Part shown: in pieces, positions 1 through 9,600 of the stretch
Numbering within the stretch: position 1 is the stretch's first letter
Layout of the letters: every line of letters begins with the position of its first letter
Source: Bacteroidales bacterium
GTDB taxonomy: Bacteria; Bacteroidota; Bacteroidia; Bacteroidales; F082
Length of the DNA stretch: 64,000 nucleotides
NCBI GenBank assembly: GCA_017477425.1
Contig: JAFUVT010000004.1
Coordinates: 1-64,000, forward strand
Reading direction: 5' to 3'
Position numbers and translations under genes: made by a program
The notes under the pieces: generated by a model
What the model was told of the DNA's origin: nothing
What the model saw: only the letters and a program-made list of their open reading frames with translations
The model's database searches: none

Positions 1-509
1 ATTGCTTTCAAAAATCTTGTATCTTTGCTCTTTGAAACAACCGTGAACGACCTATTACAAAGATTATGATTGTTGTGAATTGCTTTCAAAAATCTTGTAT
101 CTTTGCTCTTTGAAACAACAATGCCTTTTCCTCTATTACAAGATCATTATGTTGTGAATTGCTTTCAAAAATCTTGTATCTTTGCTCTTTGAAACAACTT
201 GTTCGTACAAGTAAGTTACCGAAAGCGTGTTGTGAATTGCTTTCAAAAATCTTGTATCTTTGCTCTTTGAAACAACACGTCGTATGAGACCTGCAAGAAG
301 GCGTTGTTGTGAATTGCTTTCAAAAATCTTGTATCTTTGCTCTTTGAAACAACCCTTGCCAAATAAGCATGTCAAAACCACCTGTTGTGAATTGCTTTCA
401 AAAATCTTGTATCTTTGCTCTTTGAAACAACGTGTGTGACCGGGGTATTTGTCTCTTTGGTGTTGTGAATTGCTTTCAAAAATCTTGTATCTTTGCTCTT
501 TGAAACAAC
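1..509 (+). CRISPR. CRISPR array, block 1 (type II-C repeats)
   Basis: One partial repeat (1-41, the window cuts it) and six complete identical 48-bp repeats start at 72, 151, 229, 306, 384 and 462. The six spacers are 29-31 bp. The repeat begins GTTGTGAATTGCTTTC and ends CTTTGAAACAAC, with TATCTTTG in its second half. The tracrRNA anti-repeat at 11050-11071 pairs with the 5' end of the repeat as read on the + strand, so crRNAs are made from the + strand. The degenerate repeat lies at the far right end (4493), so the leader end should lie left of the window. Repeats carry no substitutions. Confidence 0.98.
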
Positions 510-1665
510 TTTCCGAAATTTTTTCTTGTTTCTCGCTTTCAGTTTCAGAATTTTCCGTATTTTTGCCATCGGAAACGGTTGATTCACCGTTGGGTTCCGA
601 GGGTGCAATACCGCTCTCCTCGCTCTCGGAAAGCGAAGAATCAGTCGAAACGGTATTATTCGGTTGCTGGGGTTCGGTCTTGGCGACCGTTTCTTTTTTG
701 TTTGAATACCCCTTGCGGAACACACCCGCACTGTTCACATTCCAGTATGAGCCATCTTGCGACAACTCAATGAAAAGCGTATTGTCGTGCTCGTCTGTAA
801 CCTGAATCAAGAAAGTGGTGTTCCCGTTTTCCCTGCGCTTGCCAACGCGGATATTGTCCTCGTCGTAGTTCTGCGCCACATAGGAAACGAAATCCTCCAC
901 GGTCTCAAAACCCTCGTTCCTGATTTGTTCGCCGTGGTTGGCTTCAATATGAACAAGGCCGTAGCCTTTCCCGTCCTGATCCTGGTAGCCCTCGCTTAAT
1001 TTTATCGGAGCGGGTTGCAGCCCGCTTGACTCTCGAATCTCTCCGAATACGGTGCTGCCGTCTGCTGCTTTTACGAATGGCCGTCCGTTCTCATCTACTT
1101 CCTCGGTATTCTCGCCACCACTTTGCCGTGGTTGAGAGCCTCCCAAATCTGTCTGTCTTCCTCCGACATCTGCTCCTGCGGATTGCTCGTTTCCTCGCTC
1201 TCCTTCACCGCCTTCGCCAGTATCGCCATTTTCCTGAACGCCTGTTCCTTGCTCGGCTGCTGCCTTGCGCTGCTCTCTTGCTGCGTCAAGGGATTGCTGT
1301 TGTTCTGATTCTGTTCCATGCTGCAAAAGTAATAAAACTTCGTCTAATATTTCTTGTTTTGTCTTTACGCCCTCCGCGAAAAGGTCGGTCTGTCCTGCCG
1401 CGCTCTGCTCCGCCTGCTGGTTGTAGATGGAAAGCACCTTCTTCAGGCGGGTCACGCGGCTGTCATTCATCACGTCGGCCAGCATCAACACGGTGGCGTT
1501 GGTATAGTCGGCGGCTGTGGCATCCTCTTCGGTCTCGAACAGTTTGCCTTGGCGGGCGAACTCGCTCACCGCGTCGCCAGCCTTGTATCCGTTCTTACGG
1601 GCATTGTAAGCCAGCGCGATAGCATCCGACAACTCGCTTTCAAGGCTGTATTCACCAAGGGCGAT
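510..1665 (-). pseudogene. 1156-bp insert in the array: internal fragment of a phage/ICE polyvalent-protein gene
   Basis: This stretch sits exactly between two intact repeats where a 30-bp spacer would be expected. Read on the - strand it is open from end to end in one frame (about 385 residues), with no start or stop of its own, so it is an internal slice of a larger gene. The N-terminal part (ALGEYSLESELSDAIALAYN, then ADYTNATVLMLADV) resembles the tail region of very large Bacteroidota phage/conjugative-element proteins. After a Q/E/G-rich linker comes a domain with VFGEIRESS and GLVHIEANHG that resembles the phage barnase/EndoU/colicin-like (PBECR) fold of polyvalent proteins. It has no terminal inverted repeats or transposase. 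It is either an oversized spacer or an assembly jump from the array into an element it targets. Confidence 0.75.
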
Positions 1666-2804
1666 GTTGTGAATTGCTTTCAAAAATCTTGTATCTTTGC
1701 TCTTTGAAACAACTTAGCGTCGGTCGCCTGTCCTCGCTGCCTGTTGTGAATTGCTTTCAAAAATCTTGTATCTTTGCTCTTTGAAACAACATGGACGGAG
1801 CGCACATGGAACCCGGTAACGTTGTGAATTGCTTTCAAAAATCTTGTATCTTTGCTCTTTGAAACAACATACCTAAGGAGGAATTAAAATGTACAACGGT
1901 TGTGAATTGCTTTCAAAAATCTTGTATCTTTGCTCTTTGAAACAACCCAAATCCGAATTGGAATCATACTTATTGTGTTGTGAATTGCTTTCAAAAATCT
2001 TGTATCTTTGCTCTTTGAAACAACGCACTAGGAACACAAGCCACAAGCGCAGCCGTTGTGAATTGCTTTCAAAAATCTTGTATCTTTGCTCTTTGAAACA
2101 ACTATTTTCCAGATAAAGCACAAACCAAAGTAGTTGTGAATTGCTTTCAAAAATCTTGTATCTTTGCTCTTTGAAACAACCTTTCATAGGTATGGAATTA
2201 GATGTTACTTGTTGTGAATTGCTTTCAAAAATCTTGTATCTTTGCTCTTTGAAACAACGAGAGCTTTAGCCGAAAACATTAGGTCGCTGTTGTGAATTGC
2301 TTTCAAAAATCTTGTATCTTTGCTCTTTGAAACAACGTCAGCCTTTATGCTGTAAAGCCATGTTTTGTTGTGAATTGCTTTCAAAAATCTTGTATCTTTG
2401 CTCTTTGAAACAACAAATAGACAGAGGCAAAACTTCAGACTTCGGTTGTGAATTGCTTTCAAAAATCTTGTATCTTTGCTCTTTGAAACAACTAATGAGA
2501 GAGAGGGCGTCACGCTTCTGGGGTTGTGAATTGCTTTCAAAAATCTTGTATCTTTGCTCTTTGAAACAACAAGATGTTCCAGTCACTAATGCCGCCGCGG
2601 GTTGTGAATTGCTTTCAAAAATCTTGTATCTTTGCTCTTTGAAACAACACTTCGCTATCAACGGTAAATTCCGCCGCGGTTGTGAATTGCTTTCAAAAAT
2701 CTTGTATCTTTGCTCTTTGAAACAACTAAGTATTCAGCCATAATTAAGCAGATTTAGTTGTGAATTGCTTTCAAAAATCTTGTATCTTTGCTCTTTGAAA
2801 CAAC
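1666..2804 (+). CRISPR. CRISPR array, block 2
   Basis: Fifteen identical 48-bp repeats start at 1666, 1743, 1821, 1899, 1977, 2055, 2133, 2211, 2289, 2367, 2445, 2523, 2601, 2679 and 2757. They enclose fourteen spacers, thirteen of 30 bp and one of 29 bp. The spacer at 1869-1898 contains a Shine-Dalgarno-like AAGGAGG followed by an ATG, as if taken from the start of a phage gene. No spacer is duplicated within the window as far as I can see. Confidence 0.98.
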
Positions 2805-3649
2805 AGTATGTTCAAAAGAGTTCTGCTTTTGAAAATCAAATAAGGAAGCGTATAAATATCGTTCTTCATCGTTTGGCTCCTGATATGAATTGGTTTCAGT
2901 CTTCTGAATGTCGAGAGCGTCGTCGTGAATTATATCGCTTGGCTACTCAATTTCATCGTCAATCTCATGGATTTGGTTTGTCGGCTCTATATGATGAAAA
3001 TGTTGAGGATTTGTTTGAACGTGGATTTTTTAAGATGCCAAATGGTAAGCCTTCTATGTTTACTAGGATACCTATTTCAAATTACTATATTCGTAGGGTA
3101 TGTTATTATAAACATACTTTTGATGATGGTTATCAGTGCTGGTTTGTTCGTCCTTTTGCGGTGAAGTTGTTGCAGAAACGTTCTGCGGCAATTCTCTCTA
3201 ATTTTGCTATCTCTCTGCGTGAACGTGCAAAAAATTCTGGTGTTGATATTACTTTGAATTTGGATGATGTTGCTGATTATATGATGAATTGGCGTGGTCG
3301 TGCTTATGCTGATGAATTGCCTGATAGAACATATTTGGGTATGATTAAGCCTCTTTATTATATGTATGCTAGTATTGCTGATTATAATCATTTCAATCAT
3401 CGTTTTTTGTCAATGGTTTATCTTGGTTGCAAAGACGCCTATAAGCGTGTAACATCACGTGTTTTTCCGTTGCAAGCTGTTATTGATGATATAGTTTGTA
3501 ATCAGGAGTTTTCTCCTAGGTTCTCTGGATATGATGATTTTATTAGTCGAATAGATAAATATTTCGAGGCTTTTTCTGACAATAGACAAGCTGAGTATGA
3601 CAATAGACAGCGTCTTAAAACGCTGTATAAATCGCTGCAGCTTTGCTAG
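2805..3649 (+). pseudogene. Truncated microvirus VP4-like replication initiator (C-terminal part)
   Basis: The frame is open from the left edge of the insert, so about 281 residues remain and the N-terminal end is missing. The stretch around SHGFGLSALYDENVEDLF, followed by NGKPSMFTRIPISNYYIRR, fits the C-terminal pattern of Microviridae VP4 initiators, where a G-[IF]-G motif is followed by an NGK turn and a PRYY-like motif. The HUH nuclease motif and catalytic tyrosines of the family would lie upstream and are not present. Codons end overwhelmingly in T, unlike every host gene here. The family call rests on pattern recognition only. Confidence 0.65.
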
Positions 3650-3833
3650 TGTCATTCTGTAGCTTATTAACTCACTGTTATTATGTTTATTATATCCTCT
3701 TATCAGTGAGTTTACAAAGAATTCTTTCTTTGTCCCCTTTTAGTCAACATTTTGTTGAATACAAATCCTCATTATTTTGTGTTTTGTATGGTTTTTCTTC
3801 GTATTTTTGCATGTTGTTATTTATGAATATATC

Positions 3834-3956
3834 ATGTTTGATAGAATCTTACATATTGTTGGAAAGCTCTCATTGATTTTTATAGGTATTTCTGTGATTG
3901 CCTATATTCTTTCTTTCTTTGTTTGTTTGGTTTTGTCTCTATTTGGTTGGTTGTAA
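3834..3956 (+). CDS. Small hydrophobic microvirus-like ORF (40 aa)
   Basis: Starts MFDRILHIVGK and then forms a single membrane-spanning helix (ISVIAYILSFFVCLVLSLFG). It follows the truncated initiator within the same T-rich insert. Small one-helix proteins are plausible in ssDNA phage genomes, but I recognise no family. It could be a chance ORF. Confidence 0.35.
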   Translation: MFDRILHIVGKLSLIFIGISVIAYILSFFVCLVLSLFGWL

Positions 3957-3968
3957 ATTTTCAATATT

Positions 3969-4102
3969 ATGTTTAATTATAAAAGTACATTAGTTATGGA
4001 TGATTCTGTAAAACTTCACTGTTTAAAAGAAACTATTATTGATGTTTATCGGTCTGCTTCTGAATCCTTTGATTCTGGCCAAAATAATACATCTTTTGCT
4101 GA
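3969..4102 (+). pseudogene. 5' end of an unidentified phage ORF, cut by the CRISPR repeat
   Basis: The frame starts MFNYKSTLVMDDSVKLHC and stays open for about 45 codons to the edge of the insert, where the next CRISPR repeat begins and supplies a stop almost at once. It uses the same T-ending codons as the upstream initiator fragment. No family is recognised. Confidence 0.4.
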
Positions 4103-4512
4103 GTTGTGAATTGCTTTCAAAAATCTTGTATCTTTGCTCTTTGAAACAACGACGTAGAAATAGGAGTTGGAGCAGCAGGGTTGTGAATTGCTTTCAAAAA
4201 TCTTGTATCTTTGCTCTTTGAAACAACGTATTATCCCATCCATCTAGTCGGATGATGGTTGTGAATTGCTTTCAAAAATCTTGTATCTTTGCTCTTTGAA
4301 ACAACTTACCGAGAAAACACACCACGCGAAATGTGGTTGTGAATTGCTTTCAAAAATCTTGTATCTTTGCTCTTTGAAACAACGGAGGAAGTAACAACGA
4401 ATTCAGTTTCGAGGTTGTGAATTGCTTTCAAAAATCTTGTATCTTTGCTCTTTGAAACAACACGATATGGATAACTCAAAGAGCCACAACTTGTTAGAAG
4501 TTGTTTCAGAAA
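4103..4512 (+). CRISPR. CRISPR array, block 3, with degenerate terminal repeat
   Basis: Five complete repeats start at 4103, 4180, 4258, 4336 and 4414, with spacers of 29-31 bp. After the last spacer (4462-4492) a degraded partial repeat starts at 4493 (GTTAGAAGTTGTTTCAGAAA): about 15 of its first 20 bases match the consensus, then similarity ends. A decayed last repeat normally marks the trailer end, so this is the old end of the array. It faces the 3' end of cas2. Confidence 0.95.
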
Positions 4513-4514
4513 TG

Positions 4515-4544
4515 AAAAATCCCGTTCTTTCGAGCGGGATTTTT
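4515..4544. terminator. Bidirectional terminator between CRISPR array and cas2
   Basis: A perfect 10-bp stem (AAAAATCCCG at 4515-4524 with CGGGATTTTT at 4535-4544) encloses a 10-nt loop. It is flanked by T-runs on both strands. It lies between the converging array (+) and cas2 (-), so it can end both transcripts. Confidence 0.85.
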
Positions 4545-4568
4545 CGTTGTTTTAGGCAGTTTTCCGTT

Positions 4569-5817
<1,249 letters not shown>

Positions 5818-5821
5818 GGTG

Positions 5822-6646
5822 TTATTCTAATTCCAAATTGGTTTGATTGGGTAAATAGTTGTTGGGGGTGGAAACGCTTCTGCCCAACTCTTTCTCGGTT
5901 TCCTCTCGTGCTATTCCCGCCACTCGTCCGCCTCTGTGGGCAATCTTCTGGCTTTCGTCGAAACTCTCAGGCTCTTCCTTTTGGGATATTTCGGTAGTGA
6001 CTCGCTCGCCCAACATGGTGAAAATCAGCTCCAGGTCGTTCATATGGTCGCGTAGGTTCTGGTTCTTTTTGGTCAAGCCTTTGAACTCCTTGTATTCCGA
6101 GGGTGTCATGCCAAAGGTGGCCTTGGATATCTCAGCTGTCAAAATGGCGTAATCCTGTTCAGAGGTGATTCCGCGTTTCTTCCATTCGTCGGTGAGGTTT
6201 TGGCGGATGGCGATGCCACGAATGCGCTTGTCAATCCAATCCTTGGGATATCCTTTTTTCTCATATATTTCCTTCATTCGCTCTTGAGCCAGTTCCGGGT
6301 TCTCGATTTCCAACAAACGCTCATAGCCCACTTGTGCCAACCATTGTTTGAACGGTTCCGCCTTGGGCGAAGGGATGGATTGGATGATGCGGAAAAGGCC
6401 TTTGGCATTGGCGCAATCCGTAGCATATTTCTTGCCATCTGCACTTTGTAATTTCAGTTGTACCCAAAATGGGTACAACTCATATTCTTTCAAATCACGG
6501 TCTTTCATTTTCCGCCAATACTGCCTTGGATTTGGCGAGTCGGTCAAAGCCTCTACCACGTCCACCACGGAGAAATACCATTGCTCTTCGTCGTCGTTCC
6601 ATACGGAACGGATTTTCTTGTCTTGGAATAGTTTTATGTTGGTCAT
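5822..6646 (-). CDS. Bro-N / DinD-like protein inside the cas operon
   Basis: A 274-residue protein lies between cas9 and cas1 on the same strand. The N-terminal part (IRSVWNDDEEQWYFSVVDVV, then PRQYWRKMKDRD) is the Bro-N domain of phage antirepressors and DNA-damage-inducible protein D. The remainder (KDWIDKRIRGIAIRQNLTDE, KATFGMTPSEYKEFKGL, and HRGGRVAGIAREETEKELGR near the end) follows the DinD-type pattern. Its ATG is 1 nt after the cas9 stop and cas1 starts 4 nt after its stop, so the four genes should be one transcript. Bro-N proteins can bind DNA, and Escherichia coli DinD is linked to RecA control. I know of no standard role for one in type II-C loci. Regulation of the cas genes or a link to DNA damage or adaptation is inference. 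Confidence 0.85.
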   Translation of the reverse strand: MTNIKLFQDKKIRSVWNDDEEQWYFSVVDVVEALTDSPNPRQYWRKMKDRDLKEYELYPFWVQLKLQSADGKKYATDCANAKGLFRIIQSIPSPKAEPFKQWLAQVGYERLLEIENPELAQERMKEIYEKKGYPKDWIDKRIRGIAIRQNLTDEWKKRGITSEQDYAILTAEISKATFGMTPSEYKEFKGLTKKNQNLRDHMNDLELIFTMLGERVTTEISQKEEPESFDESQKIAHRGGRVAGIAREETEKELGRSVSTPNNYLPNQTNLELE

Positions 6647-6647
6647 C

Positions 6648-9600
6648 TTAATATTCTCCTATTGATACAATTTTTCCAATATGATTTACTCGAACTTTGA
6701 GGATTCCAATAATACCATTAAGCCCTAATTGAGGCTTGTAAGTGATACCTTTTAATTCTTTCGGTTCCACGACAGTTGTTTCTAAATGGTGCCTAAAGAA
6801 GTAGTTTTTAGTTGCTATTTTCTGCACTCTAAACAAATTAGGGCTAATCATCGCATAATTCTCTGGATTCTGATACCAAGCCTTGTCATAGTCCAAAGGA
6901 TTGAAGACCATCTTCCCACTTTCATCGTATCGAGGAAACACGAAATACTCATTCTGTTTCATAGTGAACAGGAATTGCCAGCCTTCTTCACGTTTATAAT
7001 CTTTATCGATGATTGGAAGTCCAAGCATGGCGCGTGAAGTGGCCTCGAAGAATGAAACGATGTTCTCGTCTAATTCATACTGCAATTCCCCGTTTTCATC
7101 CACCATCTGTTGGCCGTTTTTGTCAAGCTTTGGCTTCCTATAGATGGCAACATGGTGGTTGTTTCCCGTATTGACGAAATCAACGGGTTGTGTATGGCCT
7201 TTCTCGTCGAGAATGAGATTGCCATTTTTGTCGCGTTTGTCGTGCAACGATTCGGCATTGCTAATTCCAGTGATGGTCACTCGCTTGATGGCAATGCCTT
7301 TTTCTTTGTTGAGCCAAATCGGGTTTTCTTCCAGGTTTGAGAACGCTTTTTTCGTATCGCCGCCATATTCATTCAACCTTTCTTGAAGAATCTTACGAAT
7401 ATGGGCATCGACGACCTTGTCAATCTTCAATTCGGGAGATATTTCCTTTCGAATTGTATATATGGTTTCAAAACCAACCAGTTTAACCTTTTCAGGCACT
7501 TTTTCCGTATGTGTTTCGGCCAGCCAAATGGGATTCTTTTCCAAAGAGTTCTTGCCAGTAAATGCCTTCTTGGGGTCGCCGTCAAATTGCTGCAAACGAG
7601 CCATCAATACCTCACGATAACGCTTATTGGCAACCGTACCAATCTTTTCGAGGGTAAAGGACGCGTTCACTTTTTCTTCCTTGGCGACATATCGTTTACT
7701 GCTACCAAAGATAGTTTCCAAATGTAATTGTCCGCGAGGGGTCAACTGAACTTTTCTGTTTTTGCCAACTTTCTTTTTGGTCGTGTTGACATTCTGCGTC
7801 ACCACTTTGTTCTTTGCCTTGACGGAAACCAAAGTCCCTTCCAATTGCCGTTTGGCTTCGGCCCTAAACTCATCCAATGGCATGGGAGATTTGAAACGAA
7901 GTTTACCGTGGCTGTCACGATAAAACTCTTTTTTCTCGATGGCATAGATTACGGCGGAGCGCTCCTCTTTGCTTAAATCGGAAAGCTCAACCATATCCAA
8001 ATCAAAGTATTCATCAACACCTTTTTGCACGCGGGCATTGAGATTGTTGAGATATTGGATGAAACTTCTTTTGGTAAAGGCAATGGTCAAAGCGTCCATG
8101 GCATGATGGCGGTGGTCGTTGCGCTTGGTCCAATCCTTGATTCTGCGTATCCTTTGCCCGTCTCGGCCTTCGATGATTTCGGTCAGTCCCAATCGGTTGT
8201 ATTTGTCCCAATTGAGCTCTTGCATGACATCCACCAATTGCCAATCCTCGCGCAGACGGTCTGTAATGCTGCCCGTGGTGGGCACGACAAATCTGACAAT
8301 CTCTTCCAGAATCTCACGGGCTTTCTTGGCGATGTATTGCGAATCTCGTAAGTCACGGTTGATGAAGCCGCTTGGAATGTCGGCTTCTTTCATTAGCAAT
8401 TTGTCGCGTTTGGTCTTGCTGATGGCCTTTTTCTCATACAAGCTCTCAATTCTGTTTTCGTATTCGCGCAATCCCTGTTCCCCATATTTTCCAGACACAA
8501 AATCAAAAGCGGTGGCATTCCCTTTTTCAAGGTTGACTTGGCGCACTTCAAGCGTTTTGTTTGAGAAGGAGTCGTCAAACAGTTTGGCTTGGGGAATAAT
8601 ATGTTCGATGTCGAATTCTTTGCTGAACAGCTTCTCTCGTGGTATGTATGTGTTGGAATACAGGGTTTTGTATCCGTTGGAACACAATTCTTCATACAGT
8701 TTGTAACGAATAATGTCATTGCGGCTGACATGCTCAAGGAAATAGGGCTCTCCCTGTAACTTCTTTACATATTCTTCGTGCAACCGGGTTGTCTCATTGA
8801 TGGTTTTGGTCATTTCTTCGCGCTCTTTTGCTGATTTCTTCAGCTCGCGCGCCAACTCGATGCGGATTTCATCGGGCTTACCATATTCATCTATCACGGC
8901 ATTGACCACATTGACCATCTGGTTCAGAATCTTCTCAACGACGGGATTGCGGAGACTGTTGCGAGGCAAAAGTTCCAATTTGTCCTTCAGCACCTTGTTT
9001 TCGATTTCCTTTTTGGTCAAAGAGTTTTTTGAATGTCGGTATCCGGCGTATTCGCAGGCTACGCTGTATTCCAGTCCGTCCTTCATGTGGGGAAGAATCT
9101 TCCGCATGGCTTTAGAACTCAAGCTACCATAGTCGTCAGGGAATACGACTCCAGCAAGTATGGTGGCGTATTCTTTGTCGAATCCAAATATGGTGCCCAA
9201 TTTCTCAATGAGCTTTTCGTTTCCGAGTTCCGACTTGTCGCCTTCGTAAGAATACAACAGATGCCACAATTTGAACATGGGTTGTTGCTCGAAAGCCTTG
9301 CCTTCAAGGCTCGCGTCGAATTTAAGTATTCCTGTTTCGATGCCTAATCCATCAAAGATTTCCGAAACTATTTCCAACGCTTTTGAGGAAGGAAACTTGG
9401 AAAAGTCAAATTCGCCGTGACCACTCATTTCAATGATAGCCTGGTAGGCTTTGAACAACTCCGATTGGGTGTGGTTTCCGTCAATTTCCTTGAAATTTAT
9501 GTCAAGTCCCTTTTGATTGCCAAACAGCAGTTTCAACACTTCCGCTTTGGACAGTTTCTCCTTGTAGTTCAATTCGGCAAACAGCTTTTCTTTTTCTTCC

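Larger units (their letters stand above)
2805..4102 (+). other. 1298-bp insert in the array: microvirus-like genome fragment
   Basis: Lies exactly between two intact CRISPR repeats in place of a spacer. Composition differs sharply from the surroundings: very T-rich on the + strand with T-ending codons, as in Microviridae ssDNA phages. It contains, in order on the + strand, the C-terminal part of a probable replication initiator (to 3649), a 40-codon hydrophobic ORF (3834-3956), and the start of a further ORF (3969 onward) cut by the next repeat. No transposase, integrase or terminal repeats are visible. Origin from a microvirus is inferred from composition, gene size and protein features. Whether it is physically in the array or was joined by the assembler is open. 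Confidence 0.75.

Noticed and set aside
136..1683. A 515-residue protein on the - strand
   Set aside because: Its ends are CRISPR repeats; only 510-1665 comes from a real gene, and that is a fragment without start or stop.
3643..3876. A 77-residue hydrophobic ORF in the microvirus-like insert
   Set aside because: It overlaps the end of the initiator fragment and has the low-complexity Leu/Ser/Phe make-up expected of an out-of-frame T-rich sequence; the 40-aa ORF at 3834 is a better candidate.
510..4102. Insertion sequences or a prophage in the array
   Set aside because: Neither insert has a transposase, integrase, terminal inverted repeats or target-site duplications, and both begin and end exactly at repeat borders.
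1..4512. Many open frames with repeated CELLSKILYLCSLKQ- or CFKEQRYKIFESNSQ-like peptides
   Set aside because: They are translations of the 48-bp CRISPR repeat in different frames and not genes.
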